Part shown: positions 1-9,932 of the stretch, one piece after another
Layout: every line of letters starts with the position of its first letter
Position numbering within the stretch: the first letter of the stretch is position 1
Assembly: GCA_945874145.1 (NCBI GenBank)
Contig: CAMCFN010000007.1
Span: forward strand, 27,348-91,347
DNA from: Akkermansia muciniphila
Lineage (GTDB): Bacteria > Verrucomicrobiota > Verrucomicrobiia > Limisphaerales > SXTU01
DNA length: 64,000 nucleotides
Reading direction: 5' to 3'
Position numbers and translations under genes: made by a program
The notes under the pieces: generated by a model
Database searches by the model: none
Told to the model about the DNA's origin: nothing
What the model saw: only the letters and a program-made list of their open reading frames with translations

Positions 1-1713
1 TGCGATGGTGAAGCTGTTCGTGTAGGTGAAGAAGCCCGTGGCTGTGGCTTGAACGGTGATCGAACCAGATGGGACATTGGTGAAAGTGAAGGTGCCTTGA
101 GCCGAGGAGACCACCGGCGCACCGCCGTTCACGCGGATCGTAGCTCCAGCCAGCGGTTGGCCATTGACGGCGTTGCGCACGGTGCCAGTGACCGTGGTGG
201 CGGCGATTTCCTGCCCGGGATTGGTGAACAGGTAGGCGATTTCCCCATCGCTCAGGGGCCGGTCATAGATCTGCACGTCATCCACTGCCCCGGTGAAGGC
301 CCCGGTGGGAGCCCCGGCCGCAGTATGCCCGCCGATCAGGAAGGGCACGGAGTTGGAGGTGATGGGGGAACTGAGAATGCTCCCTTCGAACGGTGCCCCG
401 TCAACATAGACGGTGGTGGTCCCAGACGCGCGATAGACGCCGACGACCTGATGCCAGTTACCGTCGTTCACCAGCGTGGTGGAGACCGGCACATCCACGA
501 CGGTGAAGCCGCCCGAGGGAATCGTCCGCGTGCCCGCGTAGAAAAACGCCTTGCCGGTGGCATTGGCAATGGTGGAGTGATTGTAGCTGAGGATGTAGCC
601 ATTGGCGGTGCCGGCGCTGTGCTTCGAGAGGAAGTTGGCGGAGAAATTCGTGTCCCCCGCGACGGTTCGGACCCACGCCACCACGCTGAAGTCCTGATTT
701 ACAAAGTTCAGGTTGTTGCCGAAGTCCACGAAGCCATTCGCCGCCCGGTCCACGCTCAAGGCATTACCTGCCCGGCCGCCGCTGATGAAGCTGGTGCCAC
801 CGGTGGAAAGGGTGCCAGTGAAGGTGCCCGCGCTATCCGCCGCCGTGGTGGCTCCAGGGGCCTCGTCGAAACGCCAGTGGGCTCTGGGACTGACGCTGCT
901 GGTGACAACGGGGGTGATGACCGTGTTGGTGCTGATCGCCTGGCCGGGGTTGGTGAAGAGGAAGTCGATTTCCCCGTCGCTCAAGGCGCGGTCATAAATT
1001 TGGATGTCATCTAGGTCGCCATCGAACAACCCGGTTGCTGACCCGCCGATCAAGACCCCGCCGATTAAGAACGGCGCGGTGCTGTCCACGAGCGTTTGCA
1101 CAGGCTTGGTGTCCTCCGCCGGAGCCCCGTCAACATAGATGCGCTTGGTCACGCCGGCTTCGTGGACGGCGACGATTTGATGCCAGCTGCCATCGTTGAC
1201 CACCGTCGTTGAAGTGGGAGTTTCTGCCGTGGTGGTCGGAGCAATGCCTGTCCCGCCGATGTAAAAATGCGCCCGGGTCGGCGTCAACGTCCCTCCGGTG
1301 GTATTGACCACGATGTAGTAACCATTGCGAAAGCTGCTGGTGTGCTTGGACAGCACGACCAGATTGTCCGTGGCATCCCCCGGTGCGGTCCTGACCCAGG
1401 AAACGAGGGTGAAGGTGCCGCTGGCAGTTAGATTGAGCACGTTGCCCATGTTCAGATGGCCGTTCGCGGCTTTTGACAGGCTCAGTGCATTACCCGCCCG
1501 CCCGCCCGTTACAAAGTCGGCACCCGTGGGAGAATTGGTGCCGGTGAAAGTGCCCGCGCTATCCGCCGCCGTGGTGGCTCCCGGTGCTTCATCGAACCGC
1601 CAATGCGCGATGGGCGTGATGCTGCCGGTCGCGGCGGTCGCTGGGTGGGCGCTTGCGGCCAGCAGGATAACCACCAAAGCGGCGAATGAGACTAAAGAGT
1701 AGTTCGAGCGCAT
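1..1713 (-). CDS. Secreted double-LamG protein, 5' part (C-terminus beyond the window edge)
   Basis: Read on the minus strand from ATG at 1713, the frame is open to base 1: 571 codons without a stop, so the gene runs off the window. It begins with a signal peptide (MRSNYS, then a hydrophobic stretch ending near ATA-A, residues 1-28). Two LamG/concanavalin-like jellyroll domains follow, about residues 36-245 and 275-500. Each starts AHWRFDEAPGATTAADSAGT and contains a W-H-Q-I/V-V-x-V core and a conserved DRxLSDGEI end. Residues 506-571 look like a carboxypeptidase-regulatory/Cna-B-type fold (GTVRNAVNGQPLAGATIRVNGG). LamG modules bind glycans or proteins, so a surface or secreted adhesin or carbohydrate-binding role is inferred. 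The missing C-terminus could add enzymatic or sorting domains. Confidence 0.85.
   Translation of the reverse strand, partial: MRSNYSLVSFAALVVILLAASAHPATAATGSITPIAHWRFDEAPGATTAADSAGTFTGTNSPTGADFVTGGRAGNALSLSKAANGHLNMGNVLNLTASGTFTLVSWVRTAPGDATDNLVVLSKHTSSFRNGYYIVVNTTGGTLTPTRAHFYIGGTGIAPTTTAETPTSTTVVNDGSWHQIVAVHEAGVTKRIYVDGAPAEDTKPVQTLVDSTAPFLIGGVLIGGSATGLFDGDLDDIQIYDRALSDGEIDFLFTNPGQAISTNTVITPVVTSSVSPRAHWRFDEAPGATTAADSAGTFTGTLSTGGTSFISGGRAGNALSVDRAANGFVDFGNNLNFVNQDFSVVAWVRTVAGDTNFSANFLSKHSAGTANGYILSYNHSTIANATGKAFFYAGTRTIPSGGFTVVDVPVSTTLVNDGNWHQVVGVYRASGTTTVYVDGAPFEGSILSSPITSNSVPFLIGGHTAAGAPTGAFTGAVDDVQIYDRPLSDGEIAYLFTNPGQEIAATTVTGTVRNAVNGQPLAGATIRVNGGAPVVSSAQGTFTFTNVPSGSITVQATATGFFTYTNSFTIA
811..1611 (-). 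repeat. Direct repeat: duplicated 5' ends of the two LamG domains
   Basis: About 70 bp at 811-880 and at about 1534-1605 are nearly identical at the DNA level, with a 32-bp identical core covering the codons for GATTAADSAGTF. Later parts of the two LamG domains have diverged. This indicates internal duplication of the domain, with the junction region kept similar by recent origin or gene conversion. Confidence 0.75.
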
Positions 1714-1895
1714 TTCGGGCTTGGTATTGAGTGCGTGAACAGTGCTTATTCAAAATCATTTTGCAAGGCTCGAAACATCCAATTCAAAGTCGGAGCCGCA
1801 GATTGTCCGGAATGCTTCGGCGGGGGGCACAGCACCCACGCTCGCCCCCCAAAAGCCTTGTCGCCAGCCCGCCCGCTGGCTAAGTGTGGGCCGTG

Positions 1896-3149
1896 ATGTG
1901 CAAGTGGAAATTTCTGGGTTTATCTGCGGTGCTGTGGGGTTTGTGGCTGGCCGGGCTGCCTCACCTGCTCAGCGCACAGACCAACACCAACGTGACGGTC
2001 GTCACCAATGCTGCGGTGAAGGCGGCCCGCCCGAGCCCGCTGCTCCCCAAGCTGGTGGTGGAACGGCCGGAGCTGCTCACCTTCGGCCTGGACAGCTTTG
2101 AGCCGTTGCGCACGCCGTTCCTCGGCAACCCGCTGTGGCAATACCTCGCCTCGCTGGTTTACATCGTGCTGGCCTTCTACGTGGCCAAGTTCCTCGACTG
2201 GCTCACGCGCGTGTGGTTGCGGCAGTTCACCAGGCGCACCCAGACCTCGCTGGATGACCAACTGCTGGAATTGCTCAACGGGCCGGTCAAGGTCGTTGCC
2301 TTCGTCGTGTTCCTCCACATCGGGCTGACCATCTTCCACTGGCCGGAGCGGGTCGAACTGTGGCTGCACAAGGGCTTCATCGTGGTCCTGGCCAGCGCCC
2401 TCACCTACACGGCGCTGAAGGTCACGGATGTGTTCGTGGACATCTGGCGCAACCGCACCACCGGCGCGGAGAAAGCGCTCAACGAGCAGCTCTTCATCGT
2501 CATCCGCAAGGGCATCAAGGCCTTCCTGCTAATCATTGCCGTGCTGGTCACGATGCAAAACCTCGGCGTGAACGTGACCGCCGCCATCGCCTCACTGTCC
2601 ATTGGCGGTCTGGCCATCGGCCTCGCCGCGCAGGACACGCTGGCCAACCTGTTTGGGGCCGTGGCCATCTTCGCCGACAAACCGTTCCGCGTCGGCGACC
2701 GCATCCGGCTCGATGCGGTGGACGGCACGGTGGAAACCATCGGCCTGCGCAGCACGCGCGTGCGCAATCTGGACGGCCACCTCGTCACCATCCCCAACAA
2801 GACCATGGGCAACGCGACGATCACCAACGTCACGGCCCGGCCCAACATCAAGACCGAGATGAACCTCGGCATCACCTACGATACCGCGACGGAAAAGGTG
2901 GAGCGCGCCAGCGCCATTCTGGAGGAGGTATATCGTGGCCACCCAATGACCGCCGATGTCTGGATCAGCTTCAACAAGTTCAACGATTCCGCGCTAAACC
3001 TCTACGTGGTGCATTGGTGGAACGGCGTTGATTTCAAGGCCTACCTAGCTGGGATGCAGCAGCTCAATCTGGAAATCAAACGCCGGTTCGAGGCGGAGCG
3101 CATCGAGTTTGCCTACCCGACCCAGACCGTCCACGTGCGAACGAAGTAG
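1896..3149 (+). CDS. MscS-family mechanosensitive channel
   Basis: A 417-residue inner-membrane channel expected to open under membrane tension and release solutes during hypo-osmotic shock. Residues 1-27 form a signal-like hydrophobic segment. Membrane helices follow near 77-98, 133-150, 162-180 and 208-223. The pore helix and beta domain carry the MscS signature SIGGLAIGLAAQDTLANLFG, then FADKPFRVGDRI and the VTIPNK motif near residue 300. The ATG at 1896 is preferred; an in-frame GTG at 1884 would add four residues. It is divergent from the LamG gene, with 182 bp between the starts, and convergent with the hydrolase at 3241. It is longer than E. coli MscS (286 residues) because of the N-terminal export segment and an extra helix pair. 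No regulatory motif was seen. Confidence 0.92.
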   Translation: MCKWKFLGLSAVLWGLWLAGLPHLLSAQTNTNVTVVTNAAVKAARPSPLLPKLVVERPELLTFGLDSFEPLRTPFLGNPLWQYLASLVYIVLAFYVAKFLDWLTRVWLRQFTRRTQTSLDDQLLELLNGPVKVVAFVVFLHIGLTIFHWPERVELWLHKGFIVVLASALTYTALKVTDVFVDIWRNRTTGAEKALNEQLFIVIRKGIKAFLLIIAVLVTMQNLGVNVTAAIASLSIGGLAIGLAAQDTLANLFGAVAIFADKPFRVGDRIRLDAVDGTVETIGLRSTRVRNLDGHLVTIPNKTMGNATITNVTARPNIKTEMNLGITYDTATEKVERASAILEEVYRGHPMTADVWISFNKFNDSALNLYVVHWWNGVDFKAYLAGMQQLNLEIKRRFEAERIEFAYPTQTVHVRTK

Positions 3150-3218
3150 CTCGACATTCCAATGTCGAGTTCGGGAGCCCCTGACAACGCGGTCGGGTCT
3201 CGGCAATGGGATGCCGAG
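3150..3218. repeat. Pair of related 20-bp palindromes (REP-like) between convergent genes
   Basis: CTCGACATTCCAATGTCGAG (3150-3169) and CTCGGCAATGGGATGCCGAG (3199-3218) are each near-perfect hairpins. They resemble one another when one is inverted, sharing CTCGRCAT on the outer arms. They lie immediately after the mscS stop and before the end of the opposing hydrolase gene, so they could work as a bidirectional transcription end or belong to a dispersed REP family. No T-run follows. Confidence 0.6.
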
Positions 3219-3240
3219 CGACTAGCCCAACGGCGCTCCG

Positions 3241-5268
3241 TCAGCGCTTCTTCGGCAGATTCACCTGCGTCTTTTGCTCGGCGAGTTGCAGCAACTGGCC
3301 GGGCGTCACGAAGCGCGCCCAGTTCAGGAAGTCGGGCGCTTCCTTGTCGCTGCGCGGGGCTTGTGCGAGCGAGAGCGAAGCGAGCTTTGGCTCGAACAGC
3401 GCGGCGAAGGTGGCTACTTCCGTCATCTCCGGACTGGCATGGAAGTGCAGCGGCACCGTGCCCAGTCCGGGCAGGCTTCGCGCGGCTTGAGAAGCACGGT
3501 GAACATCCCACACCTGTGCGCTGGCCACCGTTTCGCCCAGCAGCATGAAACGCCGGCGCATCTGGGTCTGATACTTCTTGTCGCCGCCCATGGCCGTCGG
3601 TCCCACCCCGCGCGGGGCAAAGGTGAGGTAAGCTGCCTGATGGTCGCGGATGTAGCCCATCCACTTGTTGAACTGCTGCTGCAACTGCGGGGCGACCGGA
3701 ACCTTCGGGTCAATTCCGGCCTGGGCCAGTTCCTCGCTGAACGCGCTGGCAAAGCCCGCTTTGGCGAGCAGCAGCTGCTGTTTCCAGTTCGCGTCATCCA
3801 CCGTTTCGAGATGCAGTGCCTTCGCGGGAGCGGTGATCGGCTGCGCGAGGTAGAACCGCAACCGGATGCCTGTTTCGCTGTCGAATTCATGCACGCTCAA
3901 GCGCACCCCGTCGGTCTCGGTGGCCGCGACTTGGCGCACGTTCGCCGGGCCGGTCGCGGTGGGCCAGCCACCGAAGGTCTTGGTCTGCAGCTCGGTTAGC
4001 GCCTTCTTCGGGTCGAAGCTCGCGGAGTCAATCGCGAGTTGCGTGAAGTTCTCATAGCATTTGCTGGTGATCTCGTCGGCAGGGAGCTTCTCGAAGACCT
4101 TGAGTTGCTGGCCGGTGAAGAGCTTCTCCGCGTAGTTCGGCACGGGGGCCTCGCTCTGTTTTAACCACTTGTTGAACCAGCGCATCACGGGCACTTGCAG
4201 CTCCTGCGTGTCCTTGTGCGGGCCTTCGGTGATGATGAGGCCGAGTTGCTCCGGTTTGTTGTGCAGGTCGTAGATGCCGCGCACGCGCTCGTGGATGCGG
4301 ACCACGCCGTCGAGGGGGAAGATGTTGTCTTTGTCGGTGTTGACGATGAGCAAGGGGCGCGGGGCAACGAGCGCGGCGACTTGCGCGTAGTCCCAGCGGT
4401 AGGTGTTCACCATGAACATGCAGTCGCAGTGTCCCTCCACGCAGCCGTCCACGACATGGTTTTGCAGATCCGTAATGCCAGCGGTGGGGCAGGCGGCCTT
4501 GATGCGATCATCCAGCGCAGCGATCCACCACGAGTAAGCGCCGCCGCCGCTGCGCCCTGTCACGCCGATACGCGTGCCGTCCACGTCCTTGCGCGACTGA
4601 AGATAGTCGAGCGCCCGGATGCAGTTCCACGCCTCGGCCCCGGCGCTGGAGTAGCCGCGCGAGTTCCACCACCACATGTCTTTGGTGTGCGTGCCGTGGT
4701 GGATGCCCTCGATTTCGCCGAGCTGCACGGAGTCCACGATCATGCAGACGTAGCCATTGCGGGCGAACCACGCGCCCCAGTGCTGGTAGCCGACCTTGTT
4801 GCCGTAGCTCACGCCGTTGGTCTTCACGACCGCGTGGCCGCAAACGTAGAGGATGGCGGGCGCGGGCGCGGAAAGCTGCTTCGGCACATAGACATTCGCC
4901 GTGACGTAAAGGCCTGGGCGGGATTGAAAATGCAGCTTGTCCACCGTGAAGTCCGGGTGGTCGAGCGTGCCGGTGACGGTCGGCTTCAAGTCCGTCTTCG
5001 GCGGGAGCGGGTCCAAGCCGAGCATCTCGAAGAGCTGCTGTCGCGCGATCACCCTCTGTTGGTTCCACTCGTCCAGCGTGCGCACTTCCGTGAGTGAGCG
5101 CTCGCTGAGCGTGCGAGTTCCCGCGCGGAGATGCTCGGCGAACATCCGATCCCCCGGCGTGGCGTTGGTGGGAAGCTGGCCGTAGCGATTGCGATAGGCG
5201 GCTGCAGAGGCGTCGAGTTGAAGCAGCAGGCTGACAGTGAGGAGAAGGAAGGCGGCGTTGGTTTTCAT
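3241..5268 (-). CDS. Secreted alpha/beta hydrolase (acetyl xylan esterase-like)
   Basis: A 675-residue exported serine hydrolase. ATG at 5268 is chosen because it opens a typical signal peptide ([17 protein letters not shown], cleavage near ASA-AA); longer in-frame extensions lack one. The hydrolase core spans about residues 100-365. The nucleophile elbow is GVTGRSGGG (Ser240), the acid lies in NTDKDNIF (about 312-314) and the base is the His in EGPHKD (about 351). The layout matches the acetyl-xylan-esterase/dienelactone-hydrolase type common in PVC bacteria. The C-terminal 300 residues form an additional, unassigned domain. Deacetylation of plant or algal polysaccharide is a family-based inference. 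The gene stands alone on the minus strand and converges on mscS. Confidence 0.82.
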   Translation of the reverse strand: MKTNAAFLLLTVSLLLQLDASAAAYRNRYGQLPTNATPGDRMFAEHLRAGTRTLSERSLTEVRTLDEWNQQRVIARQQLFEMLGLDPLPPKTDLKPTVTGTLDHPDFTVDKLHFQSRPGLYVTANVYVPKQLSAPAPAILYVCGHAVVKTNGVSYGNKVGYQHWGAWFARNGYVCMIVDSVQLGEIEGIHHGTHTKDMWWWNSRGYSSAGAEAWNCIRALDYLQSRKDVDGTRIGVTGRSGGGAYSWWIAALDDRIKAACPTAGITDLQNHVVDGCVEGHCDCMFMVNTYRWDYAQVAALVAPRPLLIVNTDKDNIFPLDGVVRIHERVRGIYDLHNKPEQLGLIITEGPHKDTQELQVPVMRWFNKWLKQSEAPVPNYAEKLFTGQQLKVFEKLPADEITSKCYENFTQLAIDSASFDPKKALTELQTKTFGGWPTATGPANVRQVAATETDGVRLSVHEFDSETGIRLRFYLAQPITAPAKALHLETVDDANWKQQLLLAKAGFASAFSEELAQAGIDPKVPVAPQLQQQFNKWMGYIRDHQAAYLTFAPRGVGPTAMGGDKKYQTQMRRRFMLLGETVASAQVWDVHRASQAARSLPGLGTVPLHFHASPEMTEVATFAALFEPKLASLSLAQAPRSDKEAPDFLNWARFVTPGQLLQLAEQKTQVNLPKKR

Positions 5269-5361
5269 GGGACGCGGGCACCCTTGCCGGAACGCGCGGC
5301 CGCCGCAAGTCTGGAACTGGTCCGGCCGAACGGGCGGGCGTTCACCGCTCCGCGCCACTCT

Positions 5362-5691
5362 TCAAATGCCCAAGTTCGACAACGTCGTGCAGAGCCGGTT
5401 CACGATGTCCACCAGGCGCGGGTGCGATTTCTCAAACCCCTCCACCGAAGCGGACAGGCCATCGAGAGAATGCTCAAGCAGTGCCGGGTTGGGCTCTCCG
5501 CGCGTGGCCTCGTGGGCCGAAACCTGAGTGAATCCGGCGATGCTCTGCGCCGCCTCGGTGTTCGTCTTGGAGAGTTCGGAGACCTCGGCCTTCAACGTGC
5601 CCAGCAGTTCGACCAATTCGGCCTTGGACTCGTCCTTCACGGCGGACTGGGCGAGCCGGTTTTCAATTTTCGAAATAGTGTCGTGAATCAT
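5362..5691 (-). CDS. DUF4404 family protein
   Basis: A 109-residue, helical, soluble protein with no signal peptide. It starts [13 protein letters not shown] and ends with the pattern FEKSHPRL...[10 protein letters not shown], which matches the usual ending of the DUF4404 family (small proteins of unknown function, about 80-110 residues). Heptad-like leucines around residues 25-45 suggest a coiled coil. It is transcribed divergently from icd, with 219 bp between the starts, and sits upstream of the hydrolase on the same strand with a 93-bp gap. No function is assigned. Confidence 0.65.
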   Translation of the reverse strand: MIHDTISKIENRLAQSAVKDESKAELVELLGTLKAEVSELSKTNTEAAQSIAGFTQVSAHEATRGEPNPALLEHSLDGLSASVEGFEKSHPRLVDIVNRLCTTLSNLGI

Positions 5692-5910
5692 GGCCGTTGC
5701 TTTGTTGCGCCAGACGGTAACCTCCGCTGCGGGAAAACAAAGCCCGATTTGGTCCGGTTCTCATCCGGCCTTGCGGAATTATCACTTGGGAGCTCCATGG
5801 CCGGGCACCAAACCGCTTGCCGCGCTTTTCCCCGTCCGTTACAAACACCTCCTCTTTGCGCGGTCTTCCGCGTGACACAAACGCGAAACGACGAACTCGA
5901 AACAAAATTT

Positions 5911-7272
5911 ATGGCCTACACCACCTGCACCGTCCCCGCTGGCGGCAAAATCTCCATCGTCAACGGCAAGCTCTCCGTCCCCGCCAACCCCATCATCCCC
6001 TTCATCCGCGGCGACGGCACCGGCCCGGACATCTGGGCCTCCTCCGTCCGCGTGATGGACGCCGCCGTGGAGAAAGCCTACGGCGGCCAGCGCAAGATCG
6101 CGTGGATGGAGGTCTTCGCCGGTGAGGAGAGCTTCAAGAAGTTCAACAACTGGCTCCCTGACGACACCGTCGAAGCCTTCCGCGAATTCCTTGTCGGCAT
6201 CAAAGGGCCGCTCACCACGCCCGTCGGCGGCGGCATGCGTTCGCTCAACGTCGCGCTGCGCCAGATGCTCGACCTCTACGTCTGCCTGCGCCCGGTGCAA
6301 TGGTTCACCGGCGTCCCCAGCCCCGTGAAGCATCCCGAGAAGGTGGACATGGTCATCTTCCGCGAGAACACCGAGGACATTTACGCCGGCATTGAGTTCG
6401 TCGGCGGTTCGCCCGAGGCGCAGAAGGTGCTCGATTTCCTCGCGAAGGAGTTTCCGAAGGACTTCGCCAAGATTCGCTTCGGCACCAAGGACGCCATCGC
6501 CGGCTACATGAAGCTCGCCGCGCCCGACCACGACGCCTCGCACATCCCCGTCCAAGTCGGCCTCGGCATCAAGGCCGTCTCTAACGTCGGCACCATCCGC
6601 CTCATGAAGTCCGCCGTGGAATACGCCCTAGCAAACAAACGCAAGAGCGTCACCATCGTCCACAAAGGCAACATCATGAAATACACGGAAGGTGCCTTCC
6701 GTGACTGGGCCTACAGCGCTGCTGAACGCATCTTCGGCGACAAGGTTTACACTTGGGCCAAGTGGGAAAAGACCAAGAAGGAAAAGGGCGAGCCCGCCGC
6801 GAACGAAGAGCAGAAAGCCGCCCTCGCCGCCGGAGCCATCCTCATCAAAGACGCCATCGCCGACATCGCGCTCCAGCAGGTGCTCACCCGCCCCACGGAC
6901 TTCGACGTCATCGCCACGCTCAACCTCAACGGTGACTACCTCAGCGACGCCCTCGCCGCGCAGGTCGGCGGCATCGGCATCGCGCCCGGCGGCAACATCA
7001 ACTACGTCACCGGCCACGCCATCTTCGAGGCCACCCATGGCACCGCGCCCAAGTATGCCGGCAAAGACCAGGTCAACCCCGGCTCCGTCGTCCTCTCCGG
7101 CGAGATGATGCTGCGGCACCTCGGCTGGGTGGAAGCCGCCGACCTCATCCTCAAGGGCCTCAACGGCGCGATTGCCAGCAAGCGCGTCACCTACGACTTC
7201 GCCCGCCTCATGGACGGCGCGACGGAGATCAAGTGCTCCGCGTTCGGTGACAACATGATCGCGCACATGTAA
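5911..7272 (+). CDS. icd: NADP-dependent isocitrate dehydrogenase
   Basis: A 453-residue cytosolic TCA-cycle enzyme converting isocitrate plus NADP+ to 2-oxoglutarate, CO2 and NADPH. Family motifs are in order: [13 protein letters not shown] near the N-terminus, the [11 protein letters not shown] active-site segment, [17 protein letters not shown], and the metal/substrate-binding [17 protein letters not shown] followed by [12 protein letters not shown] 5911 gives the usual N-terminus ([16 protein letters not shown]); longer upstream in-frame sequence lacks homology. Codon use is extremely C-ended, as expected for a highly expressed gene. It is monocistronic: a strong hairpin terminator begins 28 bp after the stop. 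Confidence 0.96.
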   Translation: MAYTTCTVPAGGKISIVNGKLSVPANPIIPFIRGDGTGPDIWASSVRVMDAAVEKAYGGQRKIAWMEVFAGEESFKKFNNWLPDDTVEAFREFLVGIKGPLTTPVGGGMRSLNVALRQMLDLYVCLRPVQWFTGVPSPVKHPEKVDMVIFRENTEDIYAGIEFVGGSPEAQKVLDFLAKEFPKDFAKIRFGTKDAIAGYMKLAAPDHDASHIPVQVGLGIKAVSNVGTIRLMKSAVEYALANKRKSVTIVHKGNIMKYTEGAFRDWAYSAAERIFGDKVYTWAKWEKTKKEKGEPAANEEQKAALAAGAILIKDAIADIALQQVLTRPTDFDVIATLNLNGDYLSDALAAQVGGIGIAPGGNINYVTGHAIFEATHGTAPKYAGKDQVNPGSVVLSGEMMLRHLGWVEAADLILKGLNGAIASKRVTYDFARLMDGATEIKCSAFGDNMIAHM

Positions 7273-7299
7273 GCGCGTCCGCCCAATTCATTTCCACGC

Positions 7300-7329
7300 A
7301 AGGCCGGCCATATGCCGGCCTTGTTTTTT
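7300..7329 (+). terminator. Rho-independent terminator of icd
   Basis: A perfect 9-bp stem (AAGGCCGGC / GCCGGCCTT) with a 5-nt loop (CATAT) is followed by G and six T residues. It starts 28 bp downstream of the icd stop codon. Confidence 0.93.
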
Positions 7330-7559
7330 GGCCTGCCGGTGAAGTTCATCTCCCATGTGCGTCTGAGACGGAGCGCCGGTCTGCAACCCGGCGGGTTCGT
7401 GTCAGCGTGCGGGGCCAGCGGCGGGAAAGCAGGGCAGGGGAGTTGATCGAGCGCGGACTCAGTTGTGCCACTCGGAAAGCCAGCGCGAACCCACGAAGAC
7501 TGAAACGTCCGCATTCGGCGGCGTTTGCAAATCCCCTCACCCCGCGTAGTCTTCCCGCC

Positions 7560-9260
7560 ATGGCCGAGCCGAAGAAGAAACCGCTTTCCCGCGAGTCCGA
7601 CGCCCCCGACGAGCCTTCGCTGGCCTCCACCCCGCTCGCCGACCTCCTCCCGCGCGAGCAGCTCGAACAGCTCTCCACCCTCCAGCTCGTGGACCTCATC
7701 ACGAGCAAGCTCCCGCCGCGTCACGCCTCCATCTTCGACATGGTCTATCTCCGCGAGCGCATCGCCGCCGTGGAGGAGATGAACGACCAGGCGCGCAGCG
7801 CGCTCGAGAAGATGGACGCCGTCATCGAGAAGCTCCGCTCGCCCGCCTTCCGCGTCGGCACCTTCCTCGCACCCGTGGACCGCGACAAAGCCCACGTCTG
7901 CCTCGGCGGCACGGACTACGTCTGCCGCGTGGACCCGGCCATCCCGGTCGCCAGCCTGCAAGCCGGCCAGCGCGTCCTCTGCAACGAAGCCTTCGCCGTC
8001 GTGCAAGGCCTCGGTTTCGAGCACAACGGCCCCATCGTCCGCGTGGATGAACTGCTCTCCGACGGCCGCCTCCGCATCGGCCAGGAGGCTGGCGTCACGA
8101 ACTTCGTCATCCAACGCTCCGCCTTGCTCGCGAAGGAGAAGATGAAGTCCGGCATGGAGGTGCGGCTCGATGTGAACCAGCGCGTCGCCCTCGAAATCAT
8201 CGGCGTCGGCAAACGCGTCGAGCGCTCACTGGAAACCGTCAGCGAACTCCCGTGGTCGGCCATCGGCGGCCAGGACGAGGCCGTGCGCGCCATCCGTGAC
8301 GCCATTGAACTGCCCTTCCTCCATCGCGACCTGTTCAAGAAGTTCGAGCACTCGGTGCCGAAGGGTTTTCTCCTCCACGGCCCGCCCGGCTGCGGCAAAA
8401 CGCTGCTCGGCAAGGCCACCGCCTACAACCTCCGCCAGCAAATCAAGACCCAGACCGGCGTGGACCACCCGGAGTTTTTCCTGCACGTCAAAGGCCCGGA
8501 GATTCTCAACATGTGGGTCGGCGAGAGCGAGCGGCAGGTGCGTGACCTCTTCGCCCAGTGCCGCGAGCGGGCGCGGGACGGCGCGCTGGCGTTCCTGTTC
8601 ATTGATGAGGCCGAGAGCATCCTCGGCACGCGCCGCGGCGGGCGCTTCAACAGCATTCTCAGCACACTGGTCCCGATGTTCTGCACCGAGATGGACGGCA
8701 TCGAGCCGCTGACGAACGTCGTCGTCATCCTCGCCTCGAACCGCGCGGACCTGATTGACCCGGCCATCCTGCGGCCCGGGCGCATTGACCGCAAAATCCG
8801 CGTCCGCCGTCCCGACAAGGCCGGCGCACAGGCCATCTACGAAATCTACCTGCGCGACTCCCTCCCGCTCGCCGAGCCGAAGGCCGACCTCGCCCACGCC
8901 GTCACCGACGCGCACTTCGCCCGCACGCCGGACAACGAGTTCGCCGAAGTGAACTTCCGCAGCGGCCGCCGCGAACTGCTCTGTCGCGGCGACCTCGCCA
9001 GCGGCGCAATCATCGCCGCCGTGGTCGAGCGCGCGAAGAGCCTGGCCATCCGCCGCGCCATCGAGACCAAGGCCAGCGACACGCAGCTCACCCGCGCCGA
9101 CCTCCTCACCGCCCTCCGCCTCGAACACGACGAGAACGACCTCTTCCCCGCCAACGACCTCACCGAAGACTGGCTCAAGCTCACCGACTTCGACCCGGAG
9201 AACGTGGTGAAGCTGGGGCCGGTGCGGGCGCGGAAGGGGGAGCGGAGCGGGGTTGTTTAG
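7560..9260 (+). CDS. Mpa/ARC-like proteasomal AAA ATPase
   Basis: A 566-residue ATPase of the Mpa/ARC family, the ring that unfolds Pup- or UBact-tagged proteins. In order: a coiled coil at about 60-92 (the Pup-binding element in Mpa), OB-type interdomain folds at about 95-215, and an AAA module with Walker A GPPGCGKT (274-281), Walker B FLFIDEAES (about 346-354), sensor ASNR (about 392-395) and arginine-finger segment RPGRIDR. ATG 7560 gives a short polar N-terminus typical of the family. The C-terminus ends KGERSGVV and lacks the terminal Gln-Tyr-Leu-type tail used by actinobacterial Mpa to dock on the 20S core. The next gene starts 3 nt after the stop, and dop lies 1.3 kb downstream on the same strand. 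Confidence 0.9.
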   Translation: MAEPKKKPLSRESDAPDEPSLASTPLADLLPREQLEQLSTLQLVDLITSKLPPRHASIFDMVYLRERIAAVEEMNDQARSALEKMDAVIEKLRSPAFRVGTFLAPVDRDKAHVCLGGTDYVCRVDPAIPVASLQAGQRVLCNEAFAVVQGLGFEHNGPIVRVDELLSDGRLRIGQEAGVTNFVIQRSALLAKEKMKSGMEVRLDVNQRVALEIIGVGKRVERSLETVSELPWSAIGGQDEAVRAIRDAIELPFLHRDLFKKFEHSVPKGFLLHGPPGCGKTLLGKATAYNLRQQIKTQTGVDHPEFFLHVKGPEILNMWVGESERQVRDLFAQCRERARDGALAFLFIDEAESILGTRRGGRFNSILSTLVPMFCTEMDGIEPLTNVVVILASNRADLIDPAILRPGRIDRKIRVRRPDKAGAQAIYEIYLRDSLPLAEPKADLAHAVTDAHFARTPDNEFAEVNFRSGRRELLCRGDLASGAIIAAVVERAKSLAIRRAIETKASDTQLTRADLLTALRLEHDENDLFPANDLTEDWLKLTDFDPENVVKLGPVRARKGERSGVV

Positions 9261-9263
9261 GCA

Positions 9264-9878
9264 ATGGAGACTAATCCTGCATTGAACCAAGACGAGTCGG
9301 GGGAAGGGTTTCTGTTCCGCTTCTTGTGTTCTTGTTATGCATGGGTTTTGACCCCTTGGAGACTTCTACGCTGGCGAACCGGATTTTGGTATTTCGCGCG
9401 CCAATCGAGTGCGGCGGGGCTTGAGCAGAAACTTCGCGCCTACATCGAAGCAAGGGTGTTCATGTGCAAGTCGCAGCTCGGCGAACCCGCATTCCTTTCG
9501 TGGTTGAGACAGTCGCGTAGTGGAGTCCGCGCGTTCTGGTTGGCTGACTACATGGAGGCAAGAATCCACAATGGCGGGATTGGCCGCCTGCTTCATGAGG
9601 CTTACGAGCTAGGGCTGCTGGACGAAGTCGCCCAAGCGTTGGAATTCCTCGAAGCCAAGAAACTCCAAGTCTTGTTCGCCGAAGCGCGCATGGTCCTTGA
9701 GCAACAATTCCGAAATACTTCTGCGCTTCCACCGTGGCATGAGTTCGCAAAGACGATGGGACACGGTGTGTTGGACGAGCGGCATGATGGTCTCGCGACG
9801 CGTTGCTTCGATGCCTTGCAGGAGCTATCTACGCTGCGAGTCGCCAAGGTCAGACAAGCTCCGAACCTCTTTGTTTGA
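9264..9878 (+). CDS. DUF4375 (DMP19)-like protein
   Basis: A 204-residue protein starting 3 nt after the Mpa-like gene, so almost certainly co-transcribed. The middle of the protein (EARIHNGGIGRLLHEAYELG, about residues 95-114) followed by an Ala/Leu-rich helix (ALEFLEAKKLQVL) resembles DUF4375/DMP19 proteins, which share an N-G-G-x-x-x-x-x-x-N/A pattern; this assignment is tentative. No signal peptide is convincing, although residues 15-45 are aromatic-rich. Codon use is clearly less G/C-ended than in both neighbouring ATPase genes, which hints at separate acquisition. Function is unknown, and a link to proteolysis rests only on position. Confidence 0.6.
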   Translation: METNPALNQDESGEGFLFRFLCSCYAWVLTPWRLLRWRTGFWYFARQSSAAGLEQKLRAYIEARVFMCKSQLGEPAFLSWLRQSRSGVRAFWLADYMEARIHNGGIGRLLHEAYELGLLDEVAQALEFLEAKKLQVLFAEARMVLEQQFRNTSALPPWHEFAKTMGHGVLDERHDGLATRCFDALQELSTLRVAKVRQAPNLFV

Positions 9879-9932
9879 ACACAAGCCAGCCATCCAATTG
9901 ACAAGGCCCAACCGCCGCCGCACTTTCACCCC

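Noticed and set aside
49..1014. Long plus-strand open frame opposite the LamG gene
   Set aside because: The minus-strand frame encodes recognisable LamG domains over the whole interval; the plus frame is a by-product of high G+C.
5131..5910. N-terminal extension of isocitrate dehydrogenase
   Set aside because: The upstream in-frame sequence is antisense to the hydrolase and DUF4404 genes; the family start is ATG 5911.
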